A stretch of DNA of 30,510 nucleotides from Clostridium sp. AF37-5 (GCF_003477605.1 NZ_QUDR01000027.1:3931-34440); one strand, 5' to 3'; shown: positions 14,292 through 23,159, counted from the first letter of the stretch. The notes: generated by a model from the sequence alone, not told the origin. Translations and numbers: made by a program.

Positions 14292-15311
14292 CTATCGATT
14301 GCCATACATTTTTTCATAATAATTCTGGTATTCGCCGGAAATAATTTCTTCCCACCAGTCTTTGTTATCAAGATACCACTGAATGGTCTTTTTAATTCCA
14401 TCGGCAAATTTGGTTTCCGGAAGCCAGCCAAGTTCGTTGTGTATTTTTGTCGGGTCGATGGCGTAGCGCATGTCGTGTCCCTTACGGTCTGTCACATAGG
14501 TAATCAGACTTTCCGGCTTGTGTAACTCTTTGCATATAATTTTTACAATGTCAATATTTTTCATTTCATTGTGGCCGCCAATGTTATAAACCTCACCAAC
14601 TCTTCCTTTGTGGATAATCAAATCGATGGCTTTGCAGTGGTCCTCCACATAGAGCCAGTCACGGACATTTTCGCCTTTGCCATAAACCGGGAGAGGTTTG
14701 TCGTTTAGCGCATTGGCAATCATAAGAGGAATCAGCTTTTCCGGGAAATGATAAGGTCCATAGTTGTTCGAGCAGCGGCTGATGGTAACCGGCAAATCGT
14801 AGGTGCGGTGGTAAGCTAAAACCAAAAGGTCAGCGGCTGCTTTTGAGGAACTGTACGGACTGCTCGTGTGAATAGGAGTTTCCTCCGTGAAAAATAAGTC
14901 CGGTCTGTCGAGTGGTAAATCACCGTAAACCTCATCGGTGGAAACCTGATGATATCGGGTAATGCCATATTTGCGGCAGGCATCCATCAAAACGGCAGTT
15001 CCTTTGATGTTGGTATCCAAAAAGACCTCCGGATTTTCAATGGAGCGGTCCACATGGCTTTCTGCAGCAAAGTTTACGACAATATCTGGTTTTTCTTCTT
15101 CAAATAACCGATAAACACCCTCGCGGTTTGTAATATCCTCTTTTACAAAACGAAAATTTTTGTTATCCATTACAGGTGCGAGTGTGGAAAGATTTCCCGC
15201 ATAAGTCAAGCAGTCTAAACAGATGATGCGGTAATCCGGGTACTTCTTTAACATATGAAAAATAAAATTGCTTCCAATAAATCCGGCACCGCCGGTAACG
15301 ATAATAGTCAT
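14292..15311 (-). CDS. rfbB: dTDP-glucose 4,6-dehydratase
   Basis: 339 residues from ATG 15311, which has AAAGGAG six bases upstream and begins directly with the NAD-binding segment TIIVTGGAGFIGSNF (2-16). An in-frame start at 15344 would overlap rfbA and lacks support. The enzyme converts dTDP-glucose to the 4-keto-6-deoxy form, second step of rhamnose synthesis. STDEVYGD (124-131) gives the catalytic Thr125-Asp126-Glu127 and YSSSK (153-157) the Tyr-Lys pair; NNYGPYHFPEKLIP is also conserved. It lies 16 bases after rfbA. Confidence 0.96.
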   Translation of the reverse strand: MTIIVTGGAGFIGSNFIFHMLKKYPDYRIICLDCLTYAGNLSTLAPVMDNKNFRFVKEDITNREGVYRLFEEEKPDIVVNFAAESHVDRSIENPEVFLDTNIKGTAVLMDACRKYGITRYHQVSTDEVYGDLPLDRPDLFFTEETPIHTSSPYSSSKAAADLLVLAYHRTYDLPVTISRCSNNYGPYHFPEKLIPLMIANALNDKPLPVYGKGENVRDWLYVEDHCKAIDLIIHKGRVGEVYNIGGHNEMKNIDIVKIICKELHKPESLITYVTDRKGHDMRYAIDPTKIHNELGWLPETKFADGIKKTIQWYLDNKDWWEEIISGEYQNYYEKMYGNR

Positions 15312-15327
15312 AATGTTCTCCTTTTCT

Positions 15328-16224
15328 CTAGCGCAGTACATCAAGATATTTTCCGTCTAATACATCTTTTAAATACTGTCCATATTGATTTTTCTTTAAT
15401 ACTTCATAGACTGCCATTACATCTTCTTTGCTTATCCAGCCGTTTAAGTATGCAATTTCTTCCAGACATGCAATTTTTCTGTGCTGGTGAGTTTCTACGG
15501 TTTTTACAAAATTTGTTGCATCTACAAGGCTTTCGTGAGTTCCGGTATCAAGCCAGGTAAAGCCCTGTCCGAGTAATTCCACATTTAAAGCATTGTTTTC
15601 TAGATAAATGCGGTTTAAGTCTGTGATTTCAAGTTCGCCTCTGGCACTTGGTGTTAGACCTTTTGCGTATTCCACAACTTTATTATCGTAGAAATAAAGT
15701 CCGGTTACACAGTAATTGCTTTTAGGCACTTCCGGTTTTTCTTCAATCGAAACAGCTTTTCCATCTTTGTCAAATTCCACAATACCAAAACGCTCCGGAT
15801 CATCTACATAATAGCCGAATACGGTTGCACCTTTTCCGGTTTCCGCATTTTCTACGGCTGCCGTTAACCGCTTTTTCAAACCATGTCCGGCAAAAATATT
15901 ATCACCGAGAACCATAGCTACGCTGTCATCGCCAATGAAATCTGCTCCGATGATAAAAGCTTGTGCAAGACCATCCGGACTTGGCTGTACGGCATAGGAT
16001 AAATGGATGCCAAAGGAGGAACCATCCTTTAAGAGTTCTTCAAATCGCGGTGTATCCTGTGGCGTGGAAATAATGAGAATATCCCGGATGCCGGCGTTCA
16101 TAAGCACGGAAAGTGGGTAATAAATCATTGGTTTATCATAAATTGGTAAAAGTTGTTTGCTTGTTACAGTTGTGAGAGGATACAGGCGAGTGCCGGAACC
16201 TCCTGCTAAAATAATCCCTTTCAT
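15328..16224 (-). CDS. rfbA: Glucose-1-phosphate thymidylyltransferase
   Basis: 298 residues, usual length. It joins glucose-1-phosphate with dTTP to give dTDP-glucose, the first step of the pathway. The start [18 protein letters not shown] (1-18) is the nucleotide-binding signature, followed by [34 protein letters not shown] holds the metal-binding Asp, and [20 protein letters not shown] the sugar-binding region. First gene of the rfb operon; ribosome site GGAGG lies 6 nt before the ATG. Its promoter (16253-16283) has an unusual form, with a dyad in a long spacer. Confidence 0.96.
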   Translation of the reverse strand: MKGIILAGGSGTRLYPLTTVTSKQLLPIYDKPMIYYPLSVLMNAGIRDILIISTPQDTPRFEELLKDGSSFGIHLSYAVQPSPDGLAQAFIIGADFIGDDSVAMVLGDNIFAGHGLKKRLTAAVENAETGKGATVFGYYVDDPERFGIVEFDKDGKAVSIEEKPEVPKSNYCVTGLYFYDNKVVEYAKGLTPSARGELEITDLNRIYLENNALNVELLGQGFTWLDTGTHESLVDATNFVKTVETHQHRKIACLEEIAYLNGWISKEDVMAVYEVLKKNQYGQYLKDVLDGKYLDVLR

Positions 16225-16252
16225 AGTGACCTCCGTTTTATTTGATATTTAT

Positions 16253-16283
16253 ATCATATAACATGACGTAACGTCACCTGCAA
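16253..16283 (-). promoter_or_regulatory. rfbA promoter with central palindrome, MerR-like spacing
   Basis: On the minus strand TTGCAG (16283-16278) and TATGAT (16258-16253) are 19 bp apart; TATATG (16260-16255) gives an alternative 17-bp spacing. Between them lies the 13-bp perfect palindrome TGACGTAACGTCA (16264-16276). Overlong spacers with a central dyad are the mark of promoters controlled by MerR-family activators, and a MerR-type gene lies directly upstream (16319-17518). The link is inferred. Confidence 0.5.
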
Positions 16284-16318
16284 GAACTTTTTTTAAAAAT
16301 TTGAAAAAAATAGATAAA

Positions 16319-17518
16319 TTAGCAGTCTGAATCCATTTTTACGGCACGAAACAGACCGGCATCCTTAGTAATTGGAAATCCACCAGCAACCTGTTTTTCA
16401 ATATAAGAGGCAAAATCACGATAACGCGATGCTAAATACTGGTTTTGGTTTCCGTGGCAGGATAAAATATAGGAAATCAAAGGAGCTGCCTCTGTGACAA
16501 ACAGTGAATCCTCGTAGTCTATCCATGTTACGTCTTGAAAGCAGGAAGATAGAATCGCGGCTCCATTTTCTTTTCCAAAATGAAGGTATAAATTGTCCGC
16601 AGACAAAGTGATTCTTTCGTCAAATCCTCTGGCAAGGCTTGTGACTTCTTCCATATGATGTTCACCGTATGTGCTGGCAATAAGCACGCCGTTTGGATTT
16701 AAGACGCGTTTGATTTCTTTTAGTGCATCCATCGGATTGTCCAAATAAAATAACACATGGTTGGCAAGTACGAGGTCAAACTGGCTGTCTGCAAAAGGCA
16801 GGTGGGCGGCATCTGCCACAACATAGGTAAAATCTCTGTTGGAGCATGATTTGAGATTTCTTCTAGCGTCGCGGAGCATTCCCTCTGAAATGTCGGTAAG
16901 GGTAACTGAAAGCCGACGGGGAAGTTTATCCTCGTTGGTTGTCCAGAAAGTGCCATCGCCGCAGCCAATTTCCAAAATATTCATATCGTTTTTAATATGA
17001 CATTGTTCAAAAATCCAAGGGAACCATCCTTTTTTATTCGTGCTGTATAATTCATGCAGATGAATTCTGGCGTTAATGTTCGAGGCATCCATATATTGGT
17101 TTTTTAAACTTTTTTCCATGGAGGTCATATGAATCAAATCCATCATCTGTTTCCAGTCCACTTCTTTTTTTTGGCGGATGGTGTCAGCGGTTGTCTGGAT
17201 GGTCTGCTCCATCAACTGTAATTGCTCTCTGCGGTCTTTTACTAGTTTGAGCTGGATATCAAGAGAGTCCAAAAGAACGTGCCGGTCCGGGTGATTCAAT
17301 GTCATGTCGCGGATTTCGGACAGAGAAAATCCAAGGAACTTAAACAGAAGAATTTGCTGCAGTTTCACAAAATCCGAGTCAGTATAAAATCTTGCCCCGT
17401 GTTCATTTACATAAGAGGGTTTTAAAAGATTCTGTTTGTCGTAATAGCGGATGGTCCGCAGTGTTACGTCTGCCATTTTGGCAAACTCACCGGATGAATA
17501 GTAGCCGTCTTTTTTCAT
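16319..17518 (-). CDS. MerR-family regulator fused to a SAM methyltransferase
   Basis: 399 residues from ATG 17518, with ribosome site AGGGGG 7 nt upstream; an in-frame extension to 17578 crosses the promoter and is unlikely. Residues 6-75 form a MerR winged helix-turn-helix: YYSSGEFAKMADVTLRTIRYYDKQNLLKPS, then FLGFSLSEIRDM. A coiled-coil helix (about 85-118) is followed by a class I methyltransferase: motif I NILEIGCGDGTFW (180-192), DAAHLPFADSQFDLVLANHVLFYLDNP, and LKEIKRVLNPNGVLIAST. The protein could bind SAM or methylate a small molecule and sense it through the same chain; the substrate is unknown. Such fusions are known in Firmicutes. It has its own promoter (17550-17578) and lies 94 bp before rfbA. 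Confidence 0.88.
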   Translation of the reverse strand: MKKDGYYSSGEFAKMADVTLRTIRYYDKQNLLKPSYVNEHGARFYTDSDFVKLQQILLFKFLGFSLSEIRDMTLNHPDRHVLLDSLDIQLKLVKDRREQLQLMEQTIQTTADTIRQKKEVDWKQMMDLIHMTSMEKSLKNQYMDASNINARIHLHELYSTNKKGWFPWIFEQCHIKNDMNILEIGCGDGTFWTTNEDKLPRRLSVTLTDISEGMLRDARRNLKSCSNRDFTYVVADAAHLPFADSQFDLVLANHVLFYLDNPMDALKEIKRVLNPNGVLIASTYGEHHMEEVTSLARGFDERITLSADNLYLHFGKENGAAILSSCFQDVTWIDYEDSLFVTEAAPLISYILSCHGNQNQYLASRYRDFASYIEKQVAGGFPITKDAGLFRAVKMDSDC

Positions 17519-17524
17519 ACAAAA

Positions 17525-17578
17525 ACCCCCTGTTTCAATCATTAATAATATTATAGCGAAAGAAACAAGGGGGTGCAA
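17525..17578 (-). promoter_or_regulatory. Promoter and inverted repeat of the MerR-methyltransferase gene
   Basis: On the minus strand TTGCAC (17578-17573), a 17-bp spacer and TATAAT (17555-17550) make a good promoter. Two inverted copies of a 12-13 bp sequence flank the -10: ACCCCCTGTTTC (17525-17536) and GAAACAAGGGGGT (17562-17574, one extra A). One covers the -35 and spacer, the other the ribosome site, so a protein holding both would shut the gene off. Autoregulation is inferred. Confidence 0.55.
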
Positions 17579-17586
17579 CCTTCGTA

Positions 17587-18819
17587 TTATACTAATTCGG
17601 CAATGCGGCTTACACCGACATAAATTTCAGAAATTTTATACCACGTGCGGAATCCGACAATGCCATCCTGTGTCAGACCGAAAATTCGCTGAAAGGTTTT
17701 AACCGCTTCTTCTGTAGCAGGACCAAATACGCCATCCTCTGCAATTTTTGGAATGAGTGGATAGGCGTTCGATATAACATTTAACTGGCGCTGCATCTGG
17801 CGCACTTTTTCACCGGAATCGCCCACACGGAGCGGCGAGCCGGGATAAGAGGATGGAATACCGGAGATTTCATCGGTGGAATTAATATAAATGGAATCGC
17901 CGTAGTAGTTGCGGAGAATTTCGATGGCTGTGTATCCCTGGTCGCCAAGTGCCTTGGAACCCCATTGGCTGAGCCAGTTTGGACAGCTGACATTTTTTCC
18001 ATCACAGTACTGAGTAAGAATTGGTTGCTCTACATTTGGTCTTGAAAGATATTCACTGAAAATTTCATCCACAATAGCGGATATATTTTCAAAAACATTG
18101 CGCCCCGGAACAAATTTGTGGTCGTAGGCGGTGGAGGAAGTAATGGTGAAATCTTTTCCCTTATTTCGATACCATTCGGTGTAAACACGGTTTAAGGTAA
18201 ATGACTGGATAGCAAGGATATTGGCGCGGATGGTTGCTTCCGGCCAGGTGGAATAAATTTCACTGCTTGCAACATTTTTGATGTAGTCACGATACCGGAC
18301 ATAATAATCTTTGGCACGGGTGTCTGATGGGGGACCATCATGAACAACAACATACTCCGGGATGACAACACGGCTTAATACAATTTCTCCGGTTTCTTCC
18401 ACCGTTTTGATTTCACTTTCCGGTATTTTTGGCGGGTAATCGCCCCATAGTGTATGGTCAGGAATGACAAAAAGTTCCGCACTGTCGGTTTCGCCTGTGG
18501 CAAGAGGAAGCAGAGAAGCGTTCTGAATGGCTGTCTCACCGGAAAAAATTTCTGCTCCATTAATTTCGACCGATTCAAAACCGGAAGCGGAGATTGTGAT
18601 GGTGTATTCCGAATACGGTTTGTTTGCAGAAGGGGTCATGCTGTAATCCACCGGCGGTGCGGCAAGTTCAATGTCATTTAACTGTCCCACGTTATTGGTG
18701 ACAGCTTCCTCTATAATGTTTTCCGGTTCGTTTTCTGAGGTAATCTGCACGGTGGCATCAGGAATCGGAAAGCCAGAGTTATCCGACACAACGTGTATAT
18801 TTAATTTGCCATAATCCAT
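17587..18819 (-). CDS. SpoIID-like protein with C-terminal peptidoglycan-binding domain
   Basis: 410 residues. Residues 1-115 form a carboxypeptidase-regulatory-like beta domain (LNIHVVSDNSGFPIPDATVQI; YTITISASGFESVEI). The middle, about 170-285, resembles SpoIID: VRYRDYIKNVASSEIYSTWP, IRANILAIQSFTLNRVYTEWY, then LTQYCDGKNVSCPNWLSQWG. Residues 328-400 are a PG_binding_1 domain with the usual pattern LRVGDSGEKVRQMQRQL ... DGVFGPATEEAVKTFQ ... DGIVG. SpoIID is a peptidoglycan hydrolase of spore formation, so a role in spore wall or cortex breakdown or assembly is likely. There is no signal peptide or membrane segment, which fits expression inside the mother cell. Ribosome site GAGG, 8 nt before ATG 18819. 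Catalytic activity was not confirmed by motif. Confidence 0.7.
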   Translation of the reverse strand: MDYGKLNIHVVSDNSGFPIPDATVQITSENEPENIIEEAVTNNVGQLNDIELAAPPVDYSMTPSANKPYSEYTITISASGFESVEINGAEIFSGETAIQNASLLPLATGETDSAELFVIPDHTLWGDYPPKIPESEIKTVEETGEIVLSRVVIPEYVVVHDGPPSDTRAKDYYVRYRDYIKNVASSEIYSTWPEATIRANILAIQSFTLNRVYTEWYRNKGKDFTITSSTAYDHKFVPGRNVFENISAIVDEIFSEYLSRPNVEQPILTQYCDGKNVSCPNWLSQWGSKALGDQGYTAIEILRNYYGDSIYINSTDEISGIPSSYPGSPLRVGDSGEKVRQMQRQLNVISNAYPLIPKIAEDGVFGPATEEAVKTFQRIFGLTQDGIVGFRTWYKISEIYVGVSRIAELV

Positions 18820-18848
18820 AAAAAATCCTCGTTAGACATAGATTAGTA

Positions 18849-18857
18849 TATTTTATG
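18849..18857 (-). promoter_or_regulatory. Possible sporulation-type -10 element for the SpoIID-like gene
   Basis: CATAAAATA (minus strand, 18857-18849) fits the sigma-K -10 pattern CATAnnnTA and lies about 30 bp before the ATG. No good sigma-A pair is seen here. The -35 AC is only 15 bp away rather than the usual 16-17, so this is weak. Confidence 0.25.
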
Positions 18858-18885
18858 AACAATATGTGAAAAGTTTCATTTGTTA

Positions 18886-18943
18886 TTGACATTGGCACAA
18901 AAATCTGGTATAAACATTAAGATACTAACAGTTTGCATGCTAA
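18886..18943 (+). promoter_or_regulatory. MarR-exporter operon promoter and candidate operator
   Basis: TTGACA (18886-18891), 17-nt spacer, TATAAA (18909-18914) is a strong sigma-A promoter. About 18 nt downstream of the -10 is TTTGCATGCTAA (18932-18943), a 12-bp palindrome with one mismatched pair, in the position where a MarR repressor would block transcription. The operator call is inferred from position and symmetry. Confidence 0.65.
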
Positions 18944-18993
18944 TGATTAAATGACTATTGATTAGATATAGAATGATTTGGAGGTGAAAAACT

Positions 18994-19476
18994 TTGCAGG
19001 AACAGAAAAAAAAGAAGATTCGTTCCCGTGATATTACGCACCGCATGATTGTGATGAATCAGATGCATCGCAGGATGCTGGAGTGTAATCTGGAAGGAAC
19101 CGGGATTCACAGAGCACAACATCGTCTTCTGATGACGCTTGCGAAACATTCATTTGCATCGCAGGTAGAACTTGCTAAATTTTTAGAAATTTCACCGGCG
19201 ACAGTTGCCGTTGCACTGAAGGCGCTGAAAAAGTCCGAATACATTACACAAAAGATGCGTGAAGAAGATAACCGACGCAATTTTGTGGAATTGACGGAAA
19301 AGGGGCGGAAATTGGTAGAAGAAAGCTGTGACTTTTTTGATATGTTAGATGAACAAATGTATGTGGGATTCTCGGAAAGCGAAAAAGAACAGTTATGTGA
19401 TTACTTTGACCGTATTTATGAAAATATGGAACGATTAAAAAATGCAGCGATGGAGGGACAAAATGAAACAGTATAA
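18994..19476 (+). CDS. MarR-family transcriptional regulator
   Basis: 160 residues starting with TTG 18994; the ribosome site GGAGGTG (18980-18986) seven bases upstream decides this. The winged helix-turn-helix is clear: HRLLMTLAKHSFASQVELAKFLEISPATVAVALKALKKSEYITQKMREEDNRRNFVELTEKGRKLVEE (about 49-116), where the last part is the wing with its conserved Asp-Arg-Arg. Flanking helices make the dimer. MarR proteins usually repress their own operon until a drug or toxic compound binds, and this gene is followed directly by a two-gene exporter, overlapping it by 14 bases. I infer local control of efflux through the operator at 18932-18943. Confidence 0.92.
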   Translation: MQEQKKKKIRSRDITHRMIVMNQMHRRMLECNLEGTGIHRAQHRLLMTLAKHSFASQVELAKFLEISPATVAVALKALKKSEYITQKMREEDNRRNFVELTEKGRKLVEESCDFFDMLDEQMYVGFSESEKEQLCDYFDRIYENMERLKNAAMEGQNETV

Positions 19477-21217
19477 AAAATATGTAATTCCTTATAAGTC
19501 AGCATTTATCCTTGGACCAATCTTTATGATTGTGGAGGTGCTTGGCGAAATCATTCTGCCGAAATTAATGTCCATGATTATTAACTATGGATGTGGACAG
19601 GATGTTACGGTGGTAGCGAAGGGTCCTGCTTACATTATCGGGATAGGAGCAGCTATGATAGGAACGGCTCTTCTTATGATGATGGGTGGCGTGCTTGGTG
19701 CTTATTTTGCAGTAAAGGCATCCGTAAATTTTGCCGGTGATTTGCGAAGAGATGTTTTTGCCAAAGTGCAGAAATTTTCCTTTGCCAATATCGAAAAATT
19801 TTCAACCGGTTCTTTAGTGACGCGATTAACAAATGATATTACGAACATTCAGAATGTCTTAAGCATGGGACTTCGAATGCTTTTGCGTGCACCTGGTATG
19901 TTAATTGGTGGTTTGATTATGGCATTTCTTATGAATGCGAAACTGGCACTGGTTTTCTGTGTCGTAATTCCGGTTTTGATTATTGCACTTGCGTTTGTTA
20001 TGAAGACTGCATTTCCGCGGTTTGACGTGATGCAGACAAAGATTGACGGACTCAATTCAAGAATCCAGGAAAATATCACAAACCAGCGTGTTGTAAAATC
20101 TTTTGTGCGTGATGATTTTGAAAAAGAGACCTTTGACCGTGCGAACAACGAATTAAAAGATAAAACACTTCGTGCGATGAAGGTTGTTATTCTCACAATG
20201 CCGATTATGACATTAGCAATGAACCTTACGGTTATGGCAGTTGTCTGGTTTGGCGGTCAGCAGATTTTGATTGGCGATATGCCGGTTGGAAACCTTACAG
20301 CATTTACTACTTATGTAACGCAGATTTTGATGTCGCTTATGATGGTTTCCATGATTATGATTCAGGGTTCTCGTGCGATGGCATCTTCTCATCGTATTTT
20401 GGAAGTGTTAGATACGGACATTGACTTAAATGATGACAATGCATCTGAGAAAGACCGCTTGGTAACATCCGGTGAAATCGAATTTAAAAATGTCTGCTTC
20501 CGTTATTATAAAAAACATAAGAAAAATGTTTTGCAGAATATTAATTTTACAGCGAAACCGGGCGAAGTGGTTGGTATCATCGGCTCGACAGGTTCCGGAA
20601 AAAGTTCTCTTGTGCAGCTGATTCCACGTCTGTATGACTGTGATGAAGGGGAAGTGTTAGTAGATGGCGTGAATGTAAAAGAGTATTCACTGAATCATCT
20701 GCGTGACGGCGTTGCGATGGTGCTTCAGAAAAATACGCTGTTTTCCGGCAGTATTATGGAAAATCTCCGCTGGGGCGATGAAGAGGCAACGGATGAACAG
20801 GTGAAAGAGGCTGCAAAGGCAGCACAGGCAGACGGCTTTGTCAGTGAGTTCGCAGATGGATATGACCGTGAACTTGGACAGGGCGGTGTCAATGTTTCCG
20901 GTGGACAAAAACAGCGTCTTTGTATTGCGAGAGCACTGCTTAAGAAACCGAAAATCCTTATTTTGGATGACAGTACCAGTGCAGTAGATACAGCGACTGA
21001 GGCACAGATTCGGAAGAGTTTTTCAACGACTTTAAAAGATACAACAAAATTGATTATTGCGCAGCGTATTTCTTCTGTTGAGGATGCTGACCGGATTCTT
21101 GTTATGGATGAAGGACAGATTGTTGGACAGGGAACGCACAAAAAATTATTAGAATCCTGTGAAACATATCAGGAAATTTATTATTCACAGAGAAGCAAAG
21201 AGGAGGTGGCAGGATGA
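19463..21217 (+). CDS. ABC exporter half-transporter, degenerate ATP-site subunit
   Basis: 584 residues from ATG 19463 (GGAGGG five bases upstream; overlaps the MarR gene by 14 nt). Six membrane segments in the first 310 residues, then a nucleotide domain: Walker A GSTGSGKSS (374-382), Q-loop MVLQKN, signature VSGGQKQR (478-485), Walker B ILILDD (498-503) and AQR near 533-535. Two catalytic residues differ from the norm: Asp503 replaces the Walker B Glu and Gln534 replaces the switch His. This is the pattern of the first subunit in heterodimeric exporters such as TM287/288, BmrCD and LmrCD. Its own signature motif is intact and serves the good ATP site formed with the partner encoded at 21214. 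Multidrug export is likely; the substrate is unknown. Confidence 0.93.
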   Translation: MKQYKKYVIPYKSAFILGPIFMIVEVLGEIILPKLMSMIINYGCGQDVTVVAKGPAYIIGIGAAMIGTALLMMMGGVLGAYFAVKASVNFAGDLRRDVFAKVQKFSFANIEKFSTGSLVTRLTNDITNIQNVLSMGLRMLLRAPGMLIGGLIMAFLMNAKLALVFCVVIPVLIIALAFVMKTAFPRFDVMQTKIDGLNSRIQENITNQRVVKSFVRDDFEKETFDRANNELKDKTLRAMKVVILTMPIMTLAMNLTVMAVVWFGGQQILIGDMPVGNLTAFTTYVTQILMSLMMVSMIMIQGSRAMASSHRILEVLDTDIDLNDDNASEKDRLVTSGEIEFKNVCFRYYKKHKKNVLQNINFTAKPGEVVGIIGSTGSGKSSLVQLIPRLYDCDEGEVLVDGVNVKEYSLNHLRDGVAMVLQKNTLFSGSIMENLRWGDEEATDEQVKEAAKAAQADGFVSEFADGYDRELGQGGVNVSGGQKQRLCIARALLKKPKILILDDSTSAVDTATEAQIRKSFSTTLKDTTKLIIAQRISSVEDADRILVMDEGQIVGQGTHKKLLESCETYQEIYYSQRSKEEVAG

Positions 21218-23097
21218 GTCAGGCAAAAAATCAGCCACATGGCGGCATGGGACCGGGACCAAAACATGGACCAGGCGGCCCGAGACATATGATGGGTGGC
21301 AAGCCAAAAGAATCACGTGCTACCATTAAAAGACTTCTTGAATATATGGGAAAAGATAAGATGCTTGTTGTATTGGCACTTGTCTTTGTGCTTGTGTTCA
21401 GTGGAGCAACATTAGCCGGTTCTTATATGTTAAAACCGATTGTTGACCAGCTTGGCAAAACGGCGTTACAAGTTGCTTCTTTGAAAAATAAAAATTTAGA
21501 TTTTAGTACAGTGCTGGCAGATGGTACATGGACACTTTTGAAAGGTGTACTTACCATGTTGGTTATTTACGGCGTCGGAGTGCTTGCAAACTATTTGCAG
21601 CAGCGTATTATGATTGGTGTTTCCCAGCGTGCGCTGATTCGTATCCGCAAAGATTTGTTCGACCATTTGCAGGATATGCCTGTTCGCTATTTTGACACAA
21701 ATGCAACCGGAGATATTATGAGCCGGTTTACCAATGATATTGATATGATTGGTGAATTATTAAATAATACGGTTATTCAATTGATTTCCGGTGCAATCAG
21801 TATTATCGGAACAACCATTATCATGATATGCTTAAATGTCTGGCTTGCTCTTCTTACCATTGTCATGGTTCCTGTTATGGTTAAGGCAGGTGGAAGTATT
21901 GCCAAAAGAAGTTCCCGTTATTACCGTGAACAGCAGAGTGCGCTTGGTGATTTGAATGGTTACATTGAAGAGACTGTTACCGGTCAGAAGGTTGTAAAAG
22001 TTTTCTGCCACGAGGACAAGGCAGTGGAAGAATTTGTAGATTTAAACAATGACCTTCGTGAAAAACAGATTAAAGCACAGTTTTTTGGCGGCATTATGGG
22101 ACCGGTTATGGGAAATATCGGTCAGGTCTGCTATGGTCTGACGGCAGCAATTGGTGGTCTGCTTTGTTATTTTGGAAGACTTTCTATCGGTGGTCTGACG
22201 GTGTTTGTTAATTATTCCAGACAGTTCAGCCGCCCGATTAATGAAATTTCCATGCAGGTAAATACGATTTTCTCGGCACTTGCCGGTGCAGAGCGTGTAT
22301 TTACGGTAATGGATGCGGATGTGGAAGAAGCTGATGCAGATGATGCCGTTGAAATGAAAGATGTCAAGGGCGAAGTGATTATGGAGCACGTAAACTTTGG
22401 CTATGATGAAAATAAAGTTATTTTAAAAGATATCAACTTGTATGCTCATGCCGGACAGAAAGTGGCATTTGTTGGTTCTACCGGTGCCGGAAAGACGACC
22501 ATTACAAACTTACTGAATCGTTTTTATGATATTCAGGAAGGAACAATTACGATTGACGGCATTGATGTGAAAAAATATAAACGCCGTTCGCTCCGTGAAA
22601 ATATTGCGATGGTTTTACAGGATACGCATTTGTTCAGTGGAACCGTGCGTGAAAATATTCGCTACGGAAGACCGGATGCAACGGATGAGGAAGTAGAACA
22701 GGCTGCGAAAACGGCAAGTGCTCATTCGTTTATCATGCGTCTTGAGGACGGCTACGATACCGTACTTGAGGGAGATGGAACAAATTTAAGTCAGGGGCAG
22801 CGCCAGCTTTTGAATATTGCCCGTGCAGCTCTGTCAATGGCACCGATTCTTGTGCTGGATGAGGCAACCAGTTCTGTCGATACCCGTACCGAAATGCATA
22901 TCGACCACGGAATGGAGCGCTTGATGAAAAACCGTACAACATTTGTAATTGCCCACCGATTATCTACCGTTCGTAATGCTGACTGCATTATGGTATTGGA
23001 GCAGGGCGAGATTATTGAGCGTGGAACACACGAAGAACTGCTGGCAAAAAGAGGAAGATATTATCAGCTTTATACCGGTGCTGTAGAGTTAGACTAG
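21214..23097 (+). CDS. ABC exporter half-transporter, consensus ATP-site subunit
   Basis: 627 residues; its ATG overlaps the stop of the previous gene (ATGA), with ribosome site GGAGG about 7 nt upstream. An unusual Gly/Pro/His/Met-rich tail of 30 residues leads to six membrane segments (about 50-340). The nucleotide domain has Walker A GSTGAGKTT (421-429), Walker B ILVLDEA with catalytic Glu550, and switch His581 (IAHR), all consensus. Its signature is LSQGQ (525-529) instead of LSGGQ. That altered signature faces the degenerate Walker site of the partner, so the pair has one active and one weak ATP site, as known for heterodimeric exporters. The two subunits plus MarR form one operon. Confidence 0.93.
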   Translation: MSQAKNQPHGGMGPGPKHGPGGPRHMMGGKPKESRATIKRLLEYMGKDKMLVVLALVFVLVFSGATLAGSYMLKPIVDQLGKTALQVASLKNKNLDFSTVLADGTWTLLKGVLTMLVIYGVGVLANYLQQRIMIGVSQRALIRIRKDLFDHLQDMPVRYFDTNATGDIMSRFTNDIDMIGELLNNTVIQLISGAISIIGTTIIMICLNVWLALLTIVMVPVMVKAGGSIAKRSSRYYREQQSALGDLNGYIEETVTGQKVVKVFCHEDKAVEEFVDLNNDLREKQIKAQFFGGIMGPVMGNIGQVCYGLTAAIGGLLCYFGRLSIGGLTVFVNYSRQFSRPINEISMQVNTIFSALAGAERVFTVMDADVEEADADDAVEMKDVKGEVIMEHVNFGYDENKVILKDINLYAHAGQKVAFVGSTGAGKTTITNLLNRFYDIQEGTITIDGIDVKKYKRRSLRENIAMVLQDTHLFSGTVRENIRYGRPDATDEEVEQAAKTASAHSFIMRLEDGYDTVLEGDGTNLSQGQRQLLNIARAALSMAPILVLDEATSSVDTRTEMHIDHGMERLMKNRTTFVIAHRLSTVRNADCIMVLEQGEIIERGTHEELLAKRGRYYQLYTGAVELD

Positions 23098-23131
23098 ATA
23101 TTGCAGAACTAAATTTTGTGTTGGAATACAT

Positions 23132-23159
23132 TTGACACAGTTTTCAATTATGATACAAT
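23132..23159 (+). promoter_or_regulatory. Promoter of the secreted Ig-like protein gene
   Basis: TTGACA (23132-23137), 16-nt spacer, TACAAT (23154-23159); the ATG is at 23207 after GAAAGGGG. It is 35 bp beyond the exporter stop, so the gene is separately expressed. No terminator for the exporter operon was seen. Confidence 0.7.
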
